A stretch of DNA of 64,000 nucleotides. It comes from Embiotoca jacksoni (Eukaryota; Chordata; Actinopteri; Embiotocidae). Made by a program: the position numbers and the translations under genes. The stretch spans positions 4,490,347 to 4,554,346 of the forward strand of contig JAKOON010000014.1 of NCBI GenBank assembly GCA_022577435.1, in the 5' to 3' direction. A model generated the notes under the pieces. That model was not told the origin of the DNA and did not search any database. It worked only from the letters and a program-made list of their open reading frames with translations. This document shows positions 38,101 through 50,785 of this stretch, in pieces (the first letter of the stretch is position 1; the number at the start of each line of letters is the position of its first letter).

Positions 38101-38935
38101 ATAAAGTAATAAAGTTATGAGCTTGAAAGTGAAGGTAGTAAAATTACAGTGAAAACAGCCTCGGGTTAACATTGGAAGGAAATTTGATTATTGTATTTTG
38201 TTTGTCAACGTGTTTGCTGCAGGGGTTGTATTTACTAGGAAACATGTAATTTACTCAAAACGTTTCGTACAACTGTACATTTGTGAGAAACGATAAAAGA
38301 GGTGACTCCGTAGATACCCCGTCTGTTTCTTATACGTGTTCACCGGGCCGTTTTCTGATCACGTGATTCTCCAGTTTTTGCTGTCATTTTTCAGAGCCAT
38401 CCCCAAATTACCCCTATGTGGCCTCATGGGGACAGTAGTCGCATGGATCAATGTCAAATAAACCTGCAAACATTATCATGGGCACACCCTTCCCCCCTTT
38501 TTTTTTTTTTTTTAATTTCAACTTCCATTTCTGTTGCAAGACATTGTGAGCAATAAATTACTCCATCTTTAACTCCACCCGTCTGACCTGTACAGCTATA
38601 ATGCACTGTTGCATCCCCCCCCCCCCCTTCTGTATCGGCACATCACAGTGGTATCATCCTCAGCAGTAGCTCACTGTACGTATAAATACTGTGCATACGA
38701 AGTTTTCCTCCTGGCTCTGTAATATATCTGCAAGTCTTTATAATACCCTGTTTTTACCCATAATTCCTTTATGGATAAACAAAATAACTTCTCGTTGGCA
38801 GATGCCAGGAAATTGGAGTCTGAATGCTATTTCAAAGGGTTTATAAAGACTGTTAATCTTTCTTCTCCCGTTTTTCTTTGATTTACTCTCCTGACTCGGG
38901 GCGTTTTTCTGTACATTTCTCTCTCCGCCCCCATT

Positions 38936-38960
38936 CCCCCCCCCCCCCCCCCCCCCCCCC
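38936..38960 (+). repeat. Poly-C tract (25 C)
   Basis: Uninterrupted run of C. On the minus strand this is a strong G-quadruplex-forming run. Confidence 0.93.
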
Positions 38961-39124
38961 TTCTCTCGTCCTCCTCAGCCCAGTTTTCCACTCTTTCGCT
39001 CGCCGATGCCGCTGTTCCTTATCGGTAACATTCGCCCGCCAACATGAAATACCATTAAGTGGATGTTCACGAGGCCCGCCAAACACCGCTGATTTATCCC
39101 GCCGCATGCTTCATAAGTTTGTGA

Positions 39125-39530
39125 TTGATTTTTAGCTGCGGACGACAGAAACACAGAAAGGAGAAGGTTAAAAAAAAAAAAAAAAAAAAAACGAGGGAAG
39201 GGAAAGAAAAGGCGATGACGGAAGAAATGAACGCAAGTTGTGAGGAAGGGAAGGGAGAGAGAAACAATCGAAGGAGGCAGGGAGAGAGGAAGAAAGGGAA
39301 CACGGAGGGCATTCTTGGAACGATGAGATGAAGAGAGGAGTCGGCAGGAATGAGGAGTGCATGCAGAGTCAGTGTGAGGAATAAGGGAGTCGCTGTGATG
39401 ACAGAGGAGGGACAGGGTGAAGGGGGAGGAAGAGAGGAAGGGGAAAACAGAGGACACGTGAAGAAGAACGAGTAGCAGAAGGAGAAAGGGCGGAAAGAAG
39501 ACGAGAAACGGGGGAACGTGCGACTCGCAA
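39125..39530 (+). repeat. Purine-rich strand-asymmetric tract
   Basis: About 400 bp in which the plus strand is dominated by A and G, with few pyrimidines. It includes a 22-nt A run near 39170. It is responsible for the long serine/phenylalanine/leucine frames seen on the minus strand. Such tracts can form triplex DNA. Confidence 0.6.
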
Positions 39531-39589
39531 GGAGGTGACATTTTAGAAATCGCCTGATGACATCGTTTCAGAGGAGGGGGCGTAGCATT

Positions 39590-40110
39590 CGCGGGCCGGA
39601 GGAAGTCGAAATAAAACCCCGGGATGGGTTTCATCGATCCCTCGCGCGGTCTGTTGGTACATGTTTACGAGGCAAATAGAAAGCGGGGAAGGCGATGAGA
39701 GAGGAAGGCTGTAGAAAGCGGCGGCAGCGTGTGCGTGTGTGTGTGCGTGCGTGTGCGTGTGCGTGTGCGTGCGTGTGCGTGCGCGCGTGTGAAATGCAGG
39801 TGGGCCGCATCGATCCGAGTCTGCGGGCGCCGCATCGACAGAGCGGCAGATGAGGACTGATTACGCCGCGGTCAAAGAAGCGCATGAAAAGAAACGGCGG
39901 TGACGGGCGGACACGTCCCCCCCCTCCCCCTCCGCGGCCATTGAAAGCAACATCATCTGTCTAACACGTGACCTGCGGGGGACGACGATCCCAACGTCTG
40001 GAAAGATCGGACGAGGAAGGTTTCTAATTTCCCGCCAGTCACGACGGCGCGGCCCAGTTCGAACGAGTCCCCCCCCGCGAGGAACCCGAGGACTGATTTT
40101 GTACCCTCGC
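39590..40110. other. CpG-dense block inside intron 5
   Basis: CpG dinucleotides are far denser here than in the surrounding intron. Examples are ATTCGCGGGCCGGAGG at 39587-39602, CCCTCGCGCGGTC near 39640, GGGCGCCGCATCGACAG near 39825 and ACGACGGCGCGGCCCAG near 40041. A (GT/GC)n tract at 39729-39791 adds to the count. It could be an internal promoter or an orphan CpG island. No first exon or TATA element is evident. Confidence 0.45.
39729..39791 (+). repeat. (GT/GC)n alternating tract
   Basis: Mixed GTGTGC and GTGCGT units, about 63 bp of alternating purine-pyrimidine DNA with a good Z-DNA profile. Confidence 0.95.
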
Positions 40111-41283
40111 GTTAATCTACAAGCGTGCATCCCCATAAGTCAGACCGGAAACCATTTTTCTGGTCGGGGAACCTTCCTGCCCACATCGTGTCGACGCCCA
40201 GTTTGACAACCGCGCTACCTTCGTGCCGACTTAAACTGCCCAAGGCAAGACTTGAGCTTTTCTTTTTTTTTGGCGCTCAAATGCGCATCCAGACCACAGA
40301 CCTGTATAGAATAATGGACGTAGTCTCCAGATCTGAAAAGCGAAGCGTGAAGGACTCGCTCGCAGTCGTTCCATCCCAATTGGTGAGACCTCGGTTTAGT
40401 TTTAACCAATTAACATGCGTCAAAAGCAGCCGACACTGGATTCTCGACCGAAGCGTTTTTCCCTGAGCACAGCGTATTTTTAAAATACTTTTTAAAGGTA
40501 GCGCTGTGATTTTTTGTATTTTTTTGTATTTTATGAAAGCAGTGTGACGACAGCGCCTAGCGTTTATTCTGTAAAAATACACTCCCATTCAAAAAGCGTA
40601 ATACTAAGTAAATGAAATATTGTGCATAAGTCAGTAAGCTGTGATTACCGAATGTCCCTCCTGGTCAGGCTTCTGCCGATCCTTCTGAAAATTAGATATT
40701 AGGCCTCAGAGAGAGGAATGTTTGAGGGTGTGACCGGTTTGATTGACATACCTTGGATGCAGTGAGGTTGTGTCAGGTTCTCGGCCGGATCCACCCCTCG
40801 CTTCTCGCCGGTTCGTTCGAATGTCGTCACTTCTGACTCCAAAAATCAATATTGGTGACGGCCAAAACGCCGACAGGGAGAAACCTTTTCTTTATGGATC
40901 AGGTACTGGCGCAAAAAGAAGTTGAAACTTGAAGCGGACTGCCTCAGACTGTTATCACACCATATTGTGAAATACCATTGCACCATATAGAATGAAGTTC
41001 CCTTAAACCATGCAAAATCAACCTCTGGAGAAGCATCCACACAATGTCATAGAAATCCCATCATTCACTCATTGATACGGTCTTGAATATCTGCATTCTA
41101 CTTCACTGGAGGCGTCTGTCGCCGTGAAAGCAGCAGGACAGATTAAAAAAAAAAAGGGACATTTAAATCAGCTGAAGCGGTCTTTGTTCTTCATGAAACA
41201 GTCTCATCAAAGCAGCCATTTTAATATACATGTTATTTGCAAGATGTGCTGAGGGCACATGACTGAACCGAAATGAGCTTGAA

Positions 41284-41310
41284 ACACGCACGCACACACA
41301 CGGACACACA

Positions 41311-41354
<44 letters not shown>

Positions 41355-41365
41355 CACGTACACAC
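41284..41365 (+). repeat. (CA)n tract, imperfect
   Basis: About 80 bp of CA repeats with scattered CGCA, CGGA and CGTA variants. Confidence 0.96.
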
Positions 41366-42511
41366 TGCCATGCTAATAAGCCTGGCCCGCCGCTCCTCAG
41401 GTCGACGTCCCTGGCAGGCCTATTTGCAGAGGAATATCAAACGTCCTGCACGCCATCATTCTTTCCAATTACAGGCTCAGGACTTCATTACTGCCGCCCC
41501 GCAGGCAGCAGCCTTTAAACACTCACAGACGGACAGACAGGCGGACATGAAAGTTCAGCCTCTTAACTATCTTTTACAATCTCTATCAAGCGATCGAATG
41601 ACGTTATCCACTGGGCGCACGGCGACGTCCATCTGCCGGTCTCGCTCCAGTCCTCTCCGCCTCCCCGCCGCTCCGTCCTCACATCATGATGTCATGTTAC
41701 TTTCTACTTGGCTGCACGTCAGTTTTTTTTTTAAACTTTTTTTTATTTGTCCTGAGAGAGTAAGTGAGAGACTTTTATTAGCCTTTTTGTGACATTGCTG
41801 TCATTAAGAGCTGAAAGTGATGGTAAGTGCAGGAGAACACATGCATTACATTGCAATGCATTTTTTTAGATGACTGCAGTGGGAAACTTTTGCATTTAAA
41901 ACTAGTTAATAGCTCAGTTATGCTCATTTCCACCAATATTCGATGTCCGTTTTGATCCAAATGTTATGTTTTCTCCTCTAAGATGTTTTTCAAAGTACAA
42001 CAACGTGCTCTCGTGGCGACGGCGACGGCGACAGGGACGAAGGAAATGGCGAGAAAACACCATTTTAGGCGCGAATAGTCCGACTCTGTCCATCACGGGG
42101 GACCGTAAAACACACAATCCCTTTCAACATAAAAAACGCACGGGTTGAGTTGAAGCTGTCAGCGTGTCCGCCTCAACATGCGACACGCGCGTATCGGAAA
42201 TGAAAAAGTAACTCGGTGCAGCTCTTCGATTTGAAGTTCATTTGAAAAGGTGCCAGCTGTCTGGCGTGTGGGAGAAAAATCTAAATCAGGACACATTCAT
42301 GTAGCGTGAAGAACCTCATCGAGCTCTCGCCCCACTCCGAACTGTCTTCCTCGTGTGTTCCTGAGAGGAGTTGAAGAGTGGAGGTGGCGGTGGGCGAAGA
42401 GATGATCGGGTGATCTCCTCATGGAGTCACTTTAATCATCTTTGTCCCTGGGTGCAGACTGACTATCACTGCCCAGCTCATATTTCTTAGCTGTGGTAAT
42501 AATGATGATGA

Positions 42512-42534
42512 TGTGAGTGTGAGTGTGTGTGTGT

Positions 42535-42579
<45 letters not shown>

Positions 42580-42590
42580 CGTGTGTGTGT
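42512..42590 (+). repeat. (GT)n tract, imperfect
   Basis: About 79 bp of GT with two GAGT and one GTGC interruptions. Confidence 0.96.
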
Positions 42591-43595
42591 CGGACTTGGC
42601 AGAACTCCATCGTCCCTCCTCCTAAGAATACACGATGAGATCATCTCCATCATCTCCAAACATTTGTAATGCCTAAAACGTACATTTTGCTTCAGATTTG
42701 TGTGATTCTTCCGTCAAAAGTGCAGTAAACGAGACATTTTGATTTGTCAGTCACAAGTGGAACCAGAAACATCAGTCATGGCCGCATTCATTTCCGTGTC
42801 CCACCTGCAGGACCCCGGTGTTGCGCTCGCTGGCAAATCTAAACGAAAGAAACGTACCATCAGTTGTTGGAGTTTCTCCTGCGCGGTCATTATTATTATT
42901 ATTATATTAGTTACACCTGTTGTAATCACTAATCTCATTTTTGCTCCGGTGCCTTTACTCGTTTAAAACTTGCTGTCCTTATTATTTACACCTGTGCTAC
43001 CATTTATTTTTCAAAGACCCGTTTTGATTGGCCGTCGATCAGTTATGTTGAAGTGCCGGTGGTTTTAGATGGTAGCCTTAATTTGAATCAGCTTAAGAAG
43101 AAAGTTGTTGTTGATCTGTTTCACAGATTTTTACGAACTAATTTCTACTTCGCAATTCATTAGCGCGGGATGTCTTCGTCTGTCGTCTTTGGAGGTTCAG
43201 CGTGTCGGGTTTAGGAGCTGACCGGAAGCGAACCACTGGTGAACATGCTTCCCAGCGGTGGCAAACTTCTCATCGTTGTTTTAATTTGTGTAACAATCAC
43301 CTGAAACGTAGAATTACCTCAGACGGAGCCCTTCATATCGGAGGGGGCGGGTCCTCACCCTCATAGCCGCATCTCAACCCGAGTTTTATCTCAACATCTG
43401 CAGCATTTTCTTTGAAAGGTTTGCCCCTAATGATGTATTTATCCGCGGAGAAAAAAAAATGCTCTGTAATCTACCGAACCCGCGAGCAGCGCTTCAAAAA
43501 AAAAAAAACCACCGTACGTGCACAGATGTTTTTGTGTTACGCCTCGTGGGACGACAGCTCGTCACTCGGCGCACGCTGGGACGGATGATGGGGAC

Positions 43596-43615
43596 GGCGC
43601 CGCGTTGGCGGCGCC
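43596..43615. repeat. GC-only hairpin, 8-bp stem
   Basis: GGCGCCGC and GCGGCGCC pair exactly around GTTG, within a second CpG-rich patch (about 43530-43680). Confidence 0.6.
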
Positions 43616-46600
43616 ACGCCGGCATTGTTGTAATGTGTCTTTGCGATCACTGTCGAGTTCGCCTGTCACTCCGGCGGCAGTGTTTCCGCGCTGTGTCAGC
43701 ATATTGAAGCAGAAAAAAAAAAAAAAAAAGCAGGAGTTGGGGAGCGATATGACCCGAGTGAAATGATTTATATTCACCTGCAGTGTGGAAAGAAATCGTC
43801 GGTGGCTTGTCACGTCACTCCTTACAGGCTGTAATCCGCCAGCAGCATACCGGATGCGACGAGTTGAACTGGAGTTGTGTGAGAGGGATCCATCTGTCAC
43901 CAGGCTGCCATAGTTAGCTTCACTTTCTCCTTTAGATTTTTTTTTTTGTCTGACGTGCTTTCTCATATTTTCTTTGTTTTTTTTGTTTGTTTGTTTGTTT
44001 TTTTTACCTCCATTTCTCCGTCTCCTCTTGCTGTTTTGCTCCCTCTTTTTTCAGTCCTCCCTTTGATCTTATTTCTCTCTTTACTTTCTCTAATCTGCTG
44101 GCTGCATACACTTATTTGACAGCCGAAACTTAGTGTCGAGGTGGAGAATCGCGCCCTTTATAAAAGCTGATTTTCTTATCCTATTCAAAGGAGAAAGGGC
44201 AAAGCGTCTCAGCAGGGAGCGCTTGCTATTCATTAGAAAGGGGCTGCTGGCTACACCTCCCGTCTGACTGCAATACTAAAAGCAGGAATATTATATAGCG
44301 AAAATGAGAGCAAGCAAATGATGGACAGAGAGAGCAAGATAACAGGGGGGGGGGGGGCAGAGACAGAAAAATTACAGAATGGGTGAATGTTAAACTTCCT
44401 GGTCCTGCGGGGTTTTGGGAGGAAGGCTTCTCTGTCCTCAGGAAGTCACATGTTAACCTCCAGGAGTTTGCGGGCTTGTCGTGGTTCCTGTGCCTCGAAG
44501 TGCGACGTCTTGCTGTTGCTGTGTTGAGCATCGTGGCCGAGTTGACGCGTGAGAACTTTCATGTTCCGGTTTTCAAACTTTGATTTTATAGAAGTTCGGT
44601 TGGGTTTTTACAGTTGGGTCTTCACGGGTTTATTTTTTATTTGATTTGGGTTTTTTTTTTTTGCCGTTTTGGTCCATCTGTCTGTCCCGCACATCTGAAC
44701 AGACACACATGGTTTCCTGAGGATAAATTCTAATGACGGATGGATGATCCAGTGATCGCGTTTCTGTATGGCTGAAGGCTGAAAGAAAAATGCCCAGTTA
44801 CAAATACGATACAGATGCAAATAATATGATACAAATACAAATGTAAAAAAAAAATACCAACTGGGGTCTTTGGTTGCTTCTTTTTTTATATATTTCTGTG
44901 ATTATGTGCCACATCTTTCATCTGTTATATACAATGAGAAATGAAATTTTGCATTGTAAAAAATGTTTTCTCTCAGGAATTCTGACTTCAAACAAGACAC
45001 TCATAGAATCGGAGGTTACAGTAAGTAACCAACGGTATATTTTGTTGTTATTTTTGACAACTTCACCTGGGCAGGCATCATGCTCTCTAATTGGCAATTT
45101 TTCATGTCTGAGAATCACGTTCTGCTCTATTTACATCCTTCTCTCAGTTATCAGCGTCACTCTGGAAAATGTCGGCAATCACCGGTTGCAGCCGAGGTGG
45201 TCGAGACAGATTGAGGGAAATTGGGTGCACCGTGATAGTAAATTACAACACTTCATCCCCAAATCGCGACGGAACCCCTCCGAACGTCGAACAGCGTGAG
45301 AGTGGAAATTTTCTCTTGACAGGATGAGAGTGGGTTTCATGCAATTCGGCGTCCAGTGAGCGGTCATAATTTCATGGTCACAGAAACCTGAACAGCGGCA
45401 CAGATTAGCTGAGTTTCCCACCAGCGGTATTGTAGCGCGCGTCGACCTCCTTTGAAAGTCTCCGGGTCCCAGGAGGCTGGAATCCCGCTAATCAGTCATC
45501 GCTTACATCGGCGGATTAGATGGGATTGAATTTAGAAACGCACGTCACTGGTGGTTAATTACATGAAGCGGGGCTTTGTTTACCAGTGATTGCTTTAATT
45601 ATTATACCCATGCCTTCCCACAGTGTACATACAGTAAATTAGTTAGTGGGTTACAGACAGTTGCGTGACTGCAAATGATAATCCGGCTGCCGTGTGCAGG
45701 GAAGAACGTGACATTAATATTCATGACTCGTCAAGCCAGAGTATGCGTGTAGCTGTATGTGTATGACAGCATCCATTTAAATCCAGCGCAGCATTATAGT
45801 GTGCACATTACCATAAAGCTAACACGGCCTAAATTCAAACCGAGCATCGTAGTGTTTCCTACTTTTGTCATCATCAAATCGACAGCTGCTCTTTATATTC
45901 TCTCCAGCAGGAGATGCAACAGGCCTTTTGAAATGGATGCAGGACACATCTTCAACTTATTTTTCTTTTAGAAATCTAGAACGGGCGGTTTCTAGAATTC
46001 GGAACTCCCACTACGCCATTGTACTAACAAAAAGATGGGATTATAATATCATATTTTATGTGATGGATTACTACGTCTGTGTGGTATTTTACCTCTTTGA
46101 CTTCTACCGTACCAAAGAAGAGTTTTGGAGATAAAACTCCTACGATAGGGATCGTCGTCCTCGGAATTAGGCCAAAGTGAAGGTACGACAGGACAGGTGC
46201 TCCCGTGGGGTCTAGACTCTGGTGCTGGGGAGGTAGAGCCCATTGTTCTTAAAGTTAAAAAAAATAAAAAAAAATAAAAAAATAAAAAACAAACATTAAA
46301 ATGTTTTTTTTTTATTTTTTTTATTTGCAGTATGCTTATTATCATATAAGGGGATTACAGATGACTGTTGGGCAGTATTGTAGTAATAAAAAAATAAAAA
46401 AAATGATATCCAATTTTTGACAAAAGCAATATCAAGCACCACCTCTGTGAAATCCTGGACAGACTAAATCGTGGGCTGTCATGATTCAATAAAACATAAC
46501 AAGTAACGAGTGTGACTCCTCTCTGCCTTCCCACCAACAAAACAGCCCGGGCCAAACCACGGCCATTTCTTGGCATTCAACTCATGATGTGTTGTGTCCC

Positions 46601-46996
46601 TTATTATTACTCGGGGTTAGCATTAGTCCAAAATTGCACCGGCGATTGAAAAATAATATGAAAGGTTATGCGGTAATCACTCGATATAAATATATATATA
46701 TATATAACATTGGTGAGCTAAATATTCATGTAAAAAATGATATATTCAAAATGTGTACATTTGCGTGTGCATTGTGCACAGAAAAATGCATGATGATAAA
46801 TACAGGATTTGGGTTTTGGGTTTTTGTTGCTCATGCACAGTCCATCGACCGCCACCGATCATTGAAATTATTCCTAGAGGGAGTTTCTTCGGTGGCTCGT
46901 GTGTCTCGCAGTGTATTGCATCACCTCGGAGACACTTCAAGGCACAGCCGATGATGTCCGCCCCCCCCCCGGTGTGACTACCATCTTCATAAACAC

Positions 46997-47000
<4 letters not shown>

Positions 47001-47045
<45 letters not shown>
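47001..47045 (+). repeat. (AC)n microsatellite
   Basis: About 22 AC units. Confidence 0.97.
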
Positions 47046-47047
<2 letters not shown>

Positions 47048-48170
47048 GACGCACAGCTGCTCACGCAGACCCATTCGTCTTTAATGGCGTCGTTTATTTC
47101 CCCATCCTCCACCCCCCGCCACCACCACCACCACGGGTCCATGAAACATGTCTGGGCCGTGACGGATCGCTGCTATCTGCTCAGTATTCATGTGGAGATG
47201 GTGATCAGAAAATCAGATAAATCAAGTTTTATTCACAGGGGTTGCACGTGAATGGAGTCGGCACACTCTTCCGGCGGAAAGATGTTACACGCGCAGAATA
47301 CAAATAAAGACAGCAGGTCAAAAATATGAAAACGCACGCCGTGTCGCAAGGTCAATGATCTGTGGCGTTTAATGTGAGTCTTTAAGCACTCCATCGTTGT
47401 CTAACATGCAACTGACCGATACTTTGATACTTAGGATTCACTCAAATCTGATAAAAGTATGACAGCTGATTATAAATTTATACAAACGCAAATATTATCA
47501 TTTAATCTTTAGTAAAAAAAAAATGTAAATGTTTTATCAAATTCTGACCAAGATTTTGAAGTTAAACCATAAACTGAATACTATAACTATTAAAAGAAAA
47601 ATAAAAAAACTATTCTCTAGACGCTATTAATTGTGAATACATCACTGTTTGAACTTTCTATATGGGAGATAAAAACAGTTAGAATAAAATAAAATGACAC
47701 TGGGTTTTTTTCTTATCCTTTAAACGAGTGAGTTAAGGCAGAGTGACAGCCAAGAGCAAAGCAAAGAGCTTTTTTTTGTGTGTGTGTTCTTTTTGTTCCA
47801 AATGAAAGCTGGGATTTCTAATGTGAGCCTTCTGTTTCATCTTCACTCACTTCGCTGCTGGAGAGAGGGAGTGACATCCTCCTCTCTGTACTCTGTCTCT
47901 AACTGACTGAGCAGTAGCTATTTAAATGTCACCGCTGCTTTCATGAGTTACGGGATAGCGATTTCTTTTTTCTTTTCTTTTTTTTTTTTTCTTTGTAACC
48001 CTTTGGTTTTGTTTCACTTCTCAAAAAAAAAAAAAAAACTGTGATTTTTGCTCGAAATTCAAATGGAAACATACGACAATTCTATGGATTGCAACGCTGT
48101 GAAGTATTTCGCTTCAAATGTCAAATATCCAAGCAAAATTTCACAAAGTTTTCAATTCATCTGGGTTAAA

Positions 48171-48171
<1 letters not shown>

Positions 48172-48202
<31 letters not shown>
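48172..48202 (+). repeat. (AAC)n microsatellite
   Basis: Ten AAC units in an intergenic-like stretch. Confidence 0.95.
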
Positions 48203-50712
48203 GAAGGAGAAGTGTCTCCACCTGTAGCGGTGATTAAGAGCAGGTGTTATATATCCCACATGGGCGAGCTGGAGCACCACTTTGCATATAGATATTTTAT
48301 TTCCCTGACTTTTTTGATAAGTGGGTCTGTGTTATGAAGAGCTCGCCGAAGGAACGGGACTGTAAATATCTCCAGACATCAGGGGGAACTCAGCCTGTTT
48401 AATTGAAAAATACACCAAACATGTCAAAGCTGTCCTGCCGTTCATTTTTAGTCGCGCTTTCGGTGGCGTAAACAAACTACTTCTGCTCTTTCTGGTGGCG
48501 TGCCCAGAGTTTCGTGGCATATATTACATCTTTCACATGTGTTACTTTTGTCATGCATGTATATAGTCTATATATTCTATCTCTATATGTCATCTATACA
48601 AGCCGTTGTTATGTGCTTTACCTGTTGAGCTTCCTCTTTAAATCTACCGGGGAAATTTGCGAAAATACGTTAGCCAACCAGTTTTCTGGTCTGAATGGGC
48701 AGTTCGGGTTTTTTGGGGGGTTTTAGAAAAACACTTTCAGCTGACACTGAAGCTGTTTTAGCAGTTGATAATTGATCCTTTTTGATTTCACCTCTGGTCA
48801 TGGCCGCAGAAAGGTACACGGTTCCCATTCTCAGCTACAAACATCAGTTGTTATTCCAACAGCCTGAAAACAGGTTATTGTAACTGGACTTTGAAAACTA
48901 CAACTCTGAACTATATTTCCCATGTGTACCCTCTGATGTTTTTATATACTCTTACCCAGATGAAGTATCATGAAATCTTTTTGAGGGTTTCACATATTTG
49001 ACTTATGCTTCAACCTCGGCTTTGTGTTGTGCTTTCTTTCAAAATAAAAGACAAATACTGTACTGAATGAAAATTTGACATTAACGTTAATATTTTATTT
49101 TCTCTATTTATATTATTATATTCTCAGAGTGGCAGGCAAGTTAAAGTCCATTTATCAAGCTTAAAAATGTCAACAAATGAGTGCTGAACTAAAACACAAA
49201 GCCCAAGACTAACCCGCCATTCAGTCATCAGATGTTAACGACTCTGAAGGCTCGACAATTAAACTCCATCGTCACTGGAAAATATTTTTTTGTTCCTATT
49301 CTCTTGTGAACAGGGGAGTTTGACAGTTTCATAATGGAGATGTCAGAGGTTTGACGTGTTGCGGAAGACGGTTCACCTGTGCAAAAACACTTCATCACTC
49401 TGAATTGAGGCTAAGTGCCCGACAGTGTCGCGTTTGACAAGGTTGAAACTTTTTCTTCTCCATCTGACTTCCTATTGAAAACATGAGCGTGTGTCACAGA
49501 GCGAGGGGCCTCTCCTGTTGGTTTGAAAAGCATTTGGCCACGGCCATTGATCTGCACCTGATGCTTGGTTGATTTGATATAACTGAACGCCGCGGCTTCC
49601 TTCGAGCTGCTGCTGCATTGGCGCGACAGTCAATAAGAGCCTCGGGGTCGAGGGCCAGCCATTTATAAGTTTGTGCTCTTTCGACGCTGTAAATGGATTG
49701 TAAGTCACTTCCCAGGTAATTTAGGAACTCAGGACTTCAAATCTTAACCTTGATTGAGCTTTTTAAGTATCTAACGAGATGAAAAGCCTACCGCCAAACT
49801 GGTGGCCTTGTTAAGCGGAAGCGGTTATTACACAACCTGAAATAAAAATGTTTTGAGACACTTTTTTTTATTTTATTTTTTATCAATCACAGCTTTTCAC
49901 CGTTTATTTTCCATGTCAATTTTCCATGGTATCCCTTTTATGTCGGCATTCAGGTCCAACCAGTGTTTAGCATACCGTCTTCATATCGTATCAGTCTTCA
50001 ATTCAATAACAATCTTTTGCTTGAAAATTTTGCCTCAACCTAATAGGCTACACTTCAAATTCTAATTTGCACGTTTGTGGCATTTTGTTTGTCCAAAACA
50101 TCCCTTTACAGAAAAAAGGGCCATCAGTGGGGAGTTTGCGTGTTCTTCCTGTGCCCTGCGTGGCTTCCAATCACCATCCAGACCGGTGATTCCAATTTGC
50201 CTGTATGTGTGAATGCGAGCGTAGCGGTACATAGATAATAGATGGATGTATAGTGTCTGTCTTGGAAGAGGAAGGTTTTCAGCTGTATAAGCTTCTTTTT
50301 TTTTTTTTTTTTCCTCATCCTCACTGAAAGTCTCAGGATAGAAGGTAGTGAACCATATATGTTGTTGTTCATTAAAGAAATTCACGCTGTTGCTGCTTAC
50401 TGTGAACTCTTATTATTAAGAGTCATTTCAGTGCCCCGAGGAGGTGATGAATCAAAACAAATAGCCCGGTAAACAGAGCACATTTTTGAGTTCTCATCTT
50501 TCCAATTTGACAGTATTGCTTTTTTTGTTGTTTTTTTTCATACGCATGTGAATCCACGTTATCAGTGAGGCGAGACGGGCCGCTGTGCATGCTGACTGGA
50601 GCCGTATAGATCAGCGGAGTCTTAGAGATTATGTCCATTGATCGGACAGGAGGGGTTTGTGGTTTCAATTGACGGCGGCCTCCTGTCTGATTTTGTGTTC
50701 TTGTGATTTCAG

Positions 50713-50785
50713 GGGCCGAGGGAGCCGTGTTCAGCAAATCAGTGGAGACGCCGCATGTCAGGGCCGAGCCGTTCAAAGAGCTACG
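50713..50785 (+). CDS. sgcd: delta-sarcoglycan exon 6 (family numbering)
   Basis: This 73-nt exon enters in phase 1 and leaves in phase 2. The joined codons read GAEGAVFSKSVETPHVRAEP and FKEL, plus the first two bases of an arginine codon. Acceptor GTGATTTCAG, donor GTGAGT. The motif GAEG-VF-KS-ETP-VRA-PFKELR is diagnostic of the sarcoglycan gamma/delta/zeta family. The PFKELR ending is delta-like, whereas gamma has PFQDLR and zeta PSQDLR. The 73-nt size matches exon 6 of the family as I recall it. This exon lies 36.6 kb downstream of exon 5. Confidence 0.94.

Larger units (their letters stand above)
14082..50712 (+). other. sgcd: sgcd intron 5 (36.6 kb)
   Basis: This is the largest intron visible, phase 1, from the donor GTGAGTG to the acceptor TTGTGATTTCAG. 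It carries most of the mobile-element relics listed separately. It also has nine or so long dinucleotide repeats, a CpG-dense block at 39.6-40.1 kb, and several AT-rich stretches that look like conserved non-coding DNA (34.0 kb, 35.1-35.3 kb, 45.5-45.7 kb). I scanned the open frames for splice-bordered exons and found only weak candidates at 25.4-26.1 kb. The rest is unremarkable intronic sequence. Confidence 0.85.

Noticed and set aside
38975..39634. 219-codon minus-strand frame, the longest in the window
   Set aside because: It runs through the purine-rich tract and a 22-nt A run, giving strings of F, L and S. It is a compositional artefact.
41370..41792. 140-codon plus-strand frame after the CA repeat
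   Set aside because: No domain, no splice sites at sensible places, and composition matches background.
44383..44583. Protein-like 66-codon frame
   Set aside because: Too short, with no splice borders and no recognisable family.
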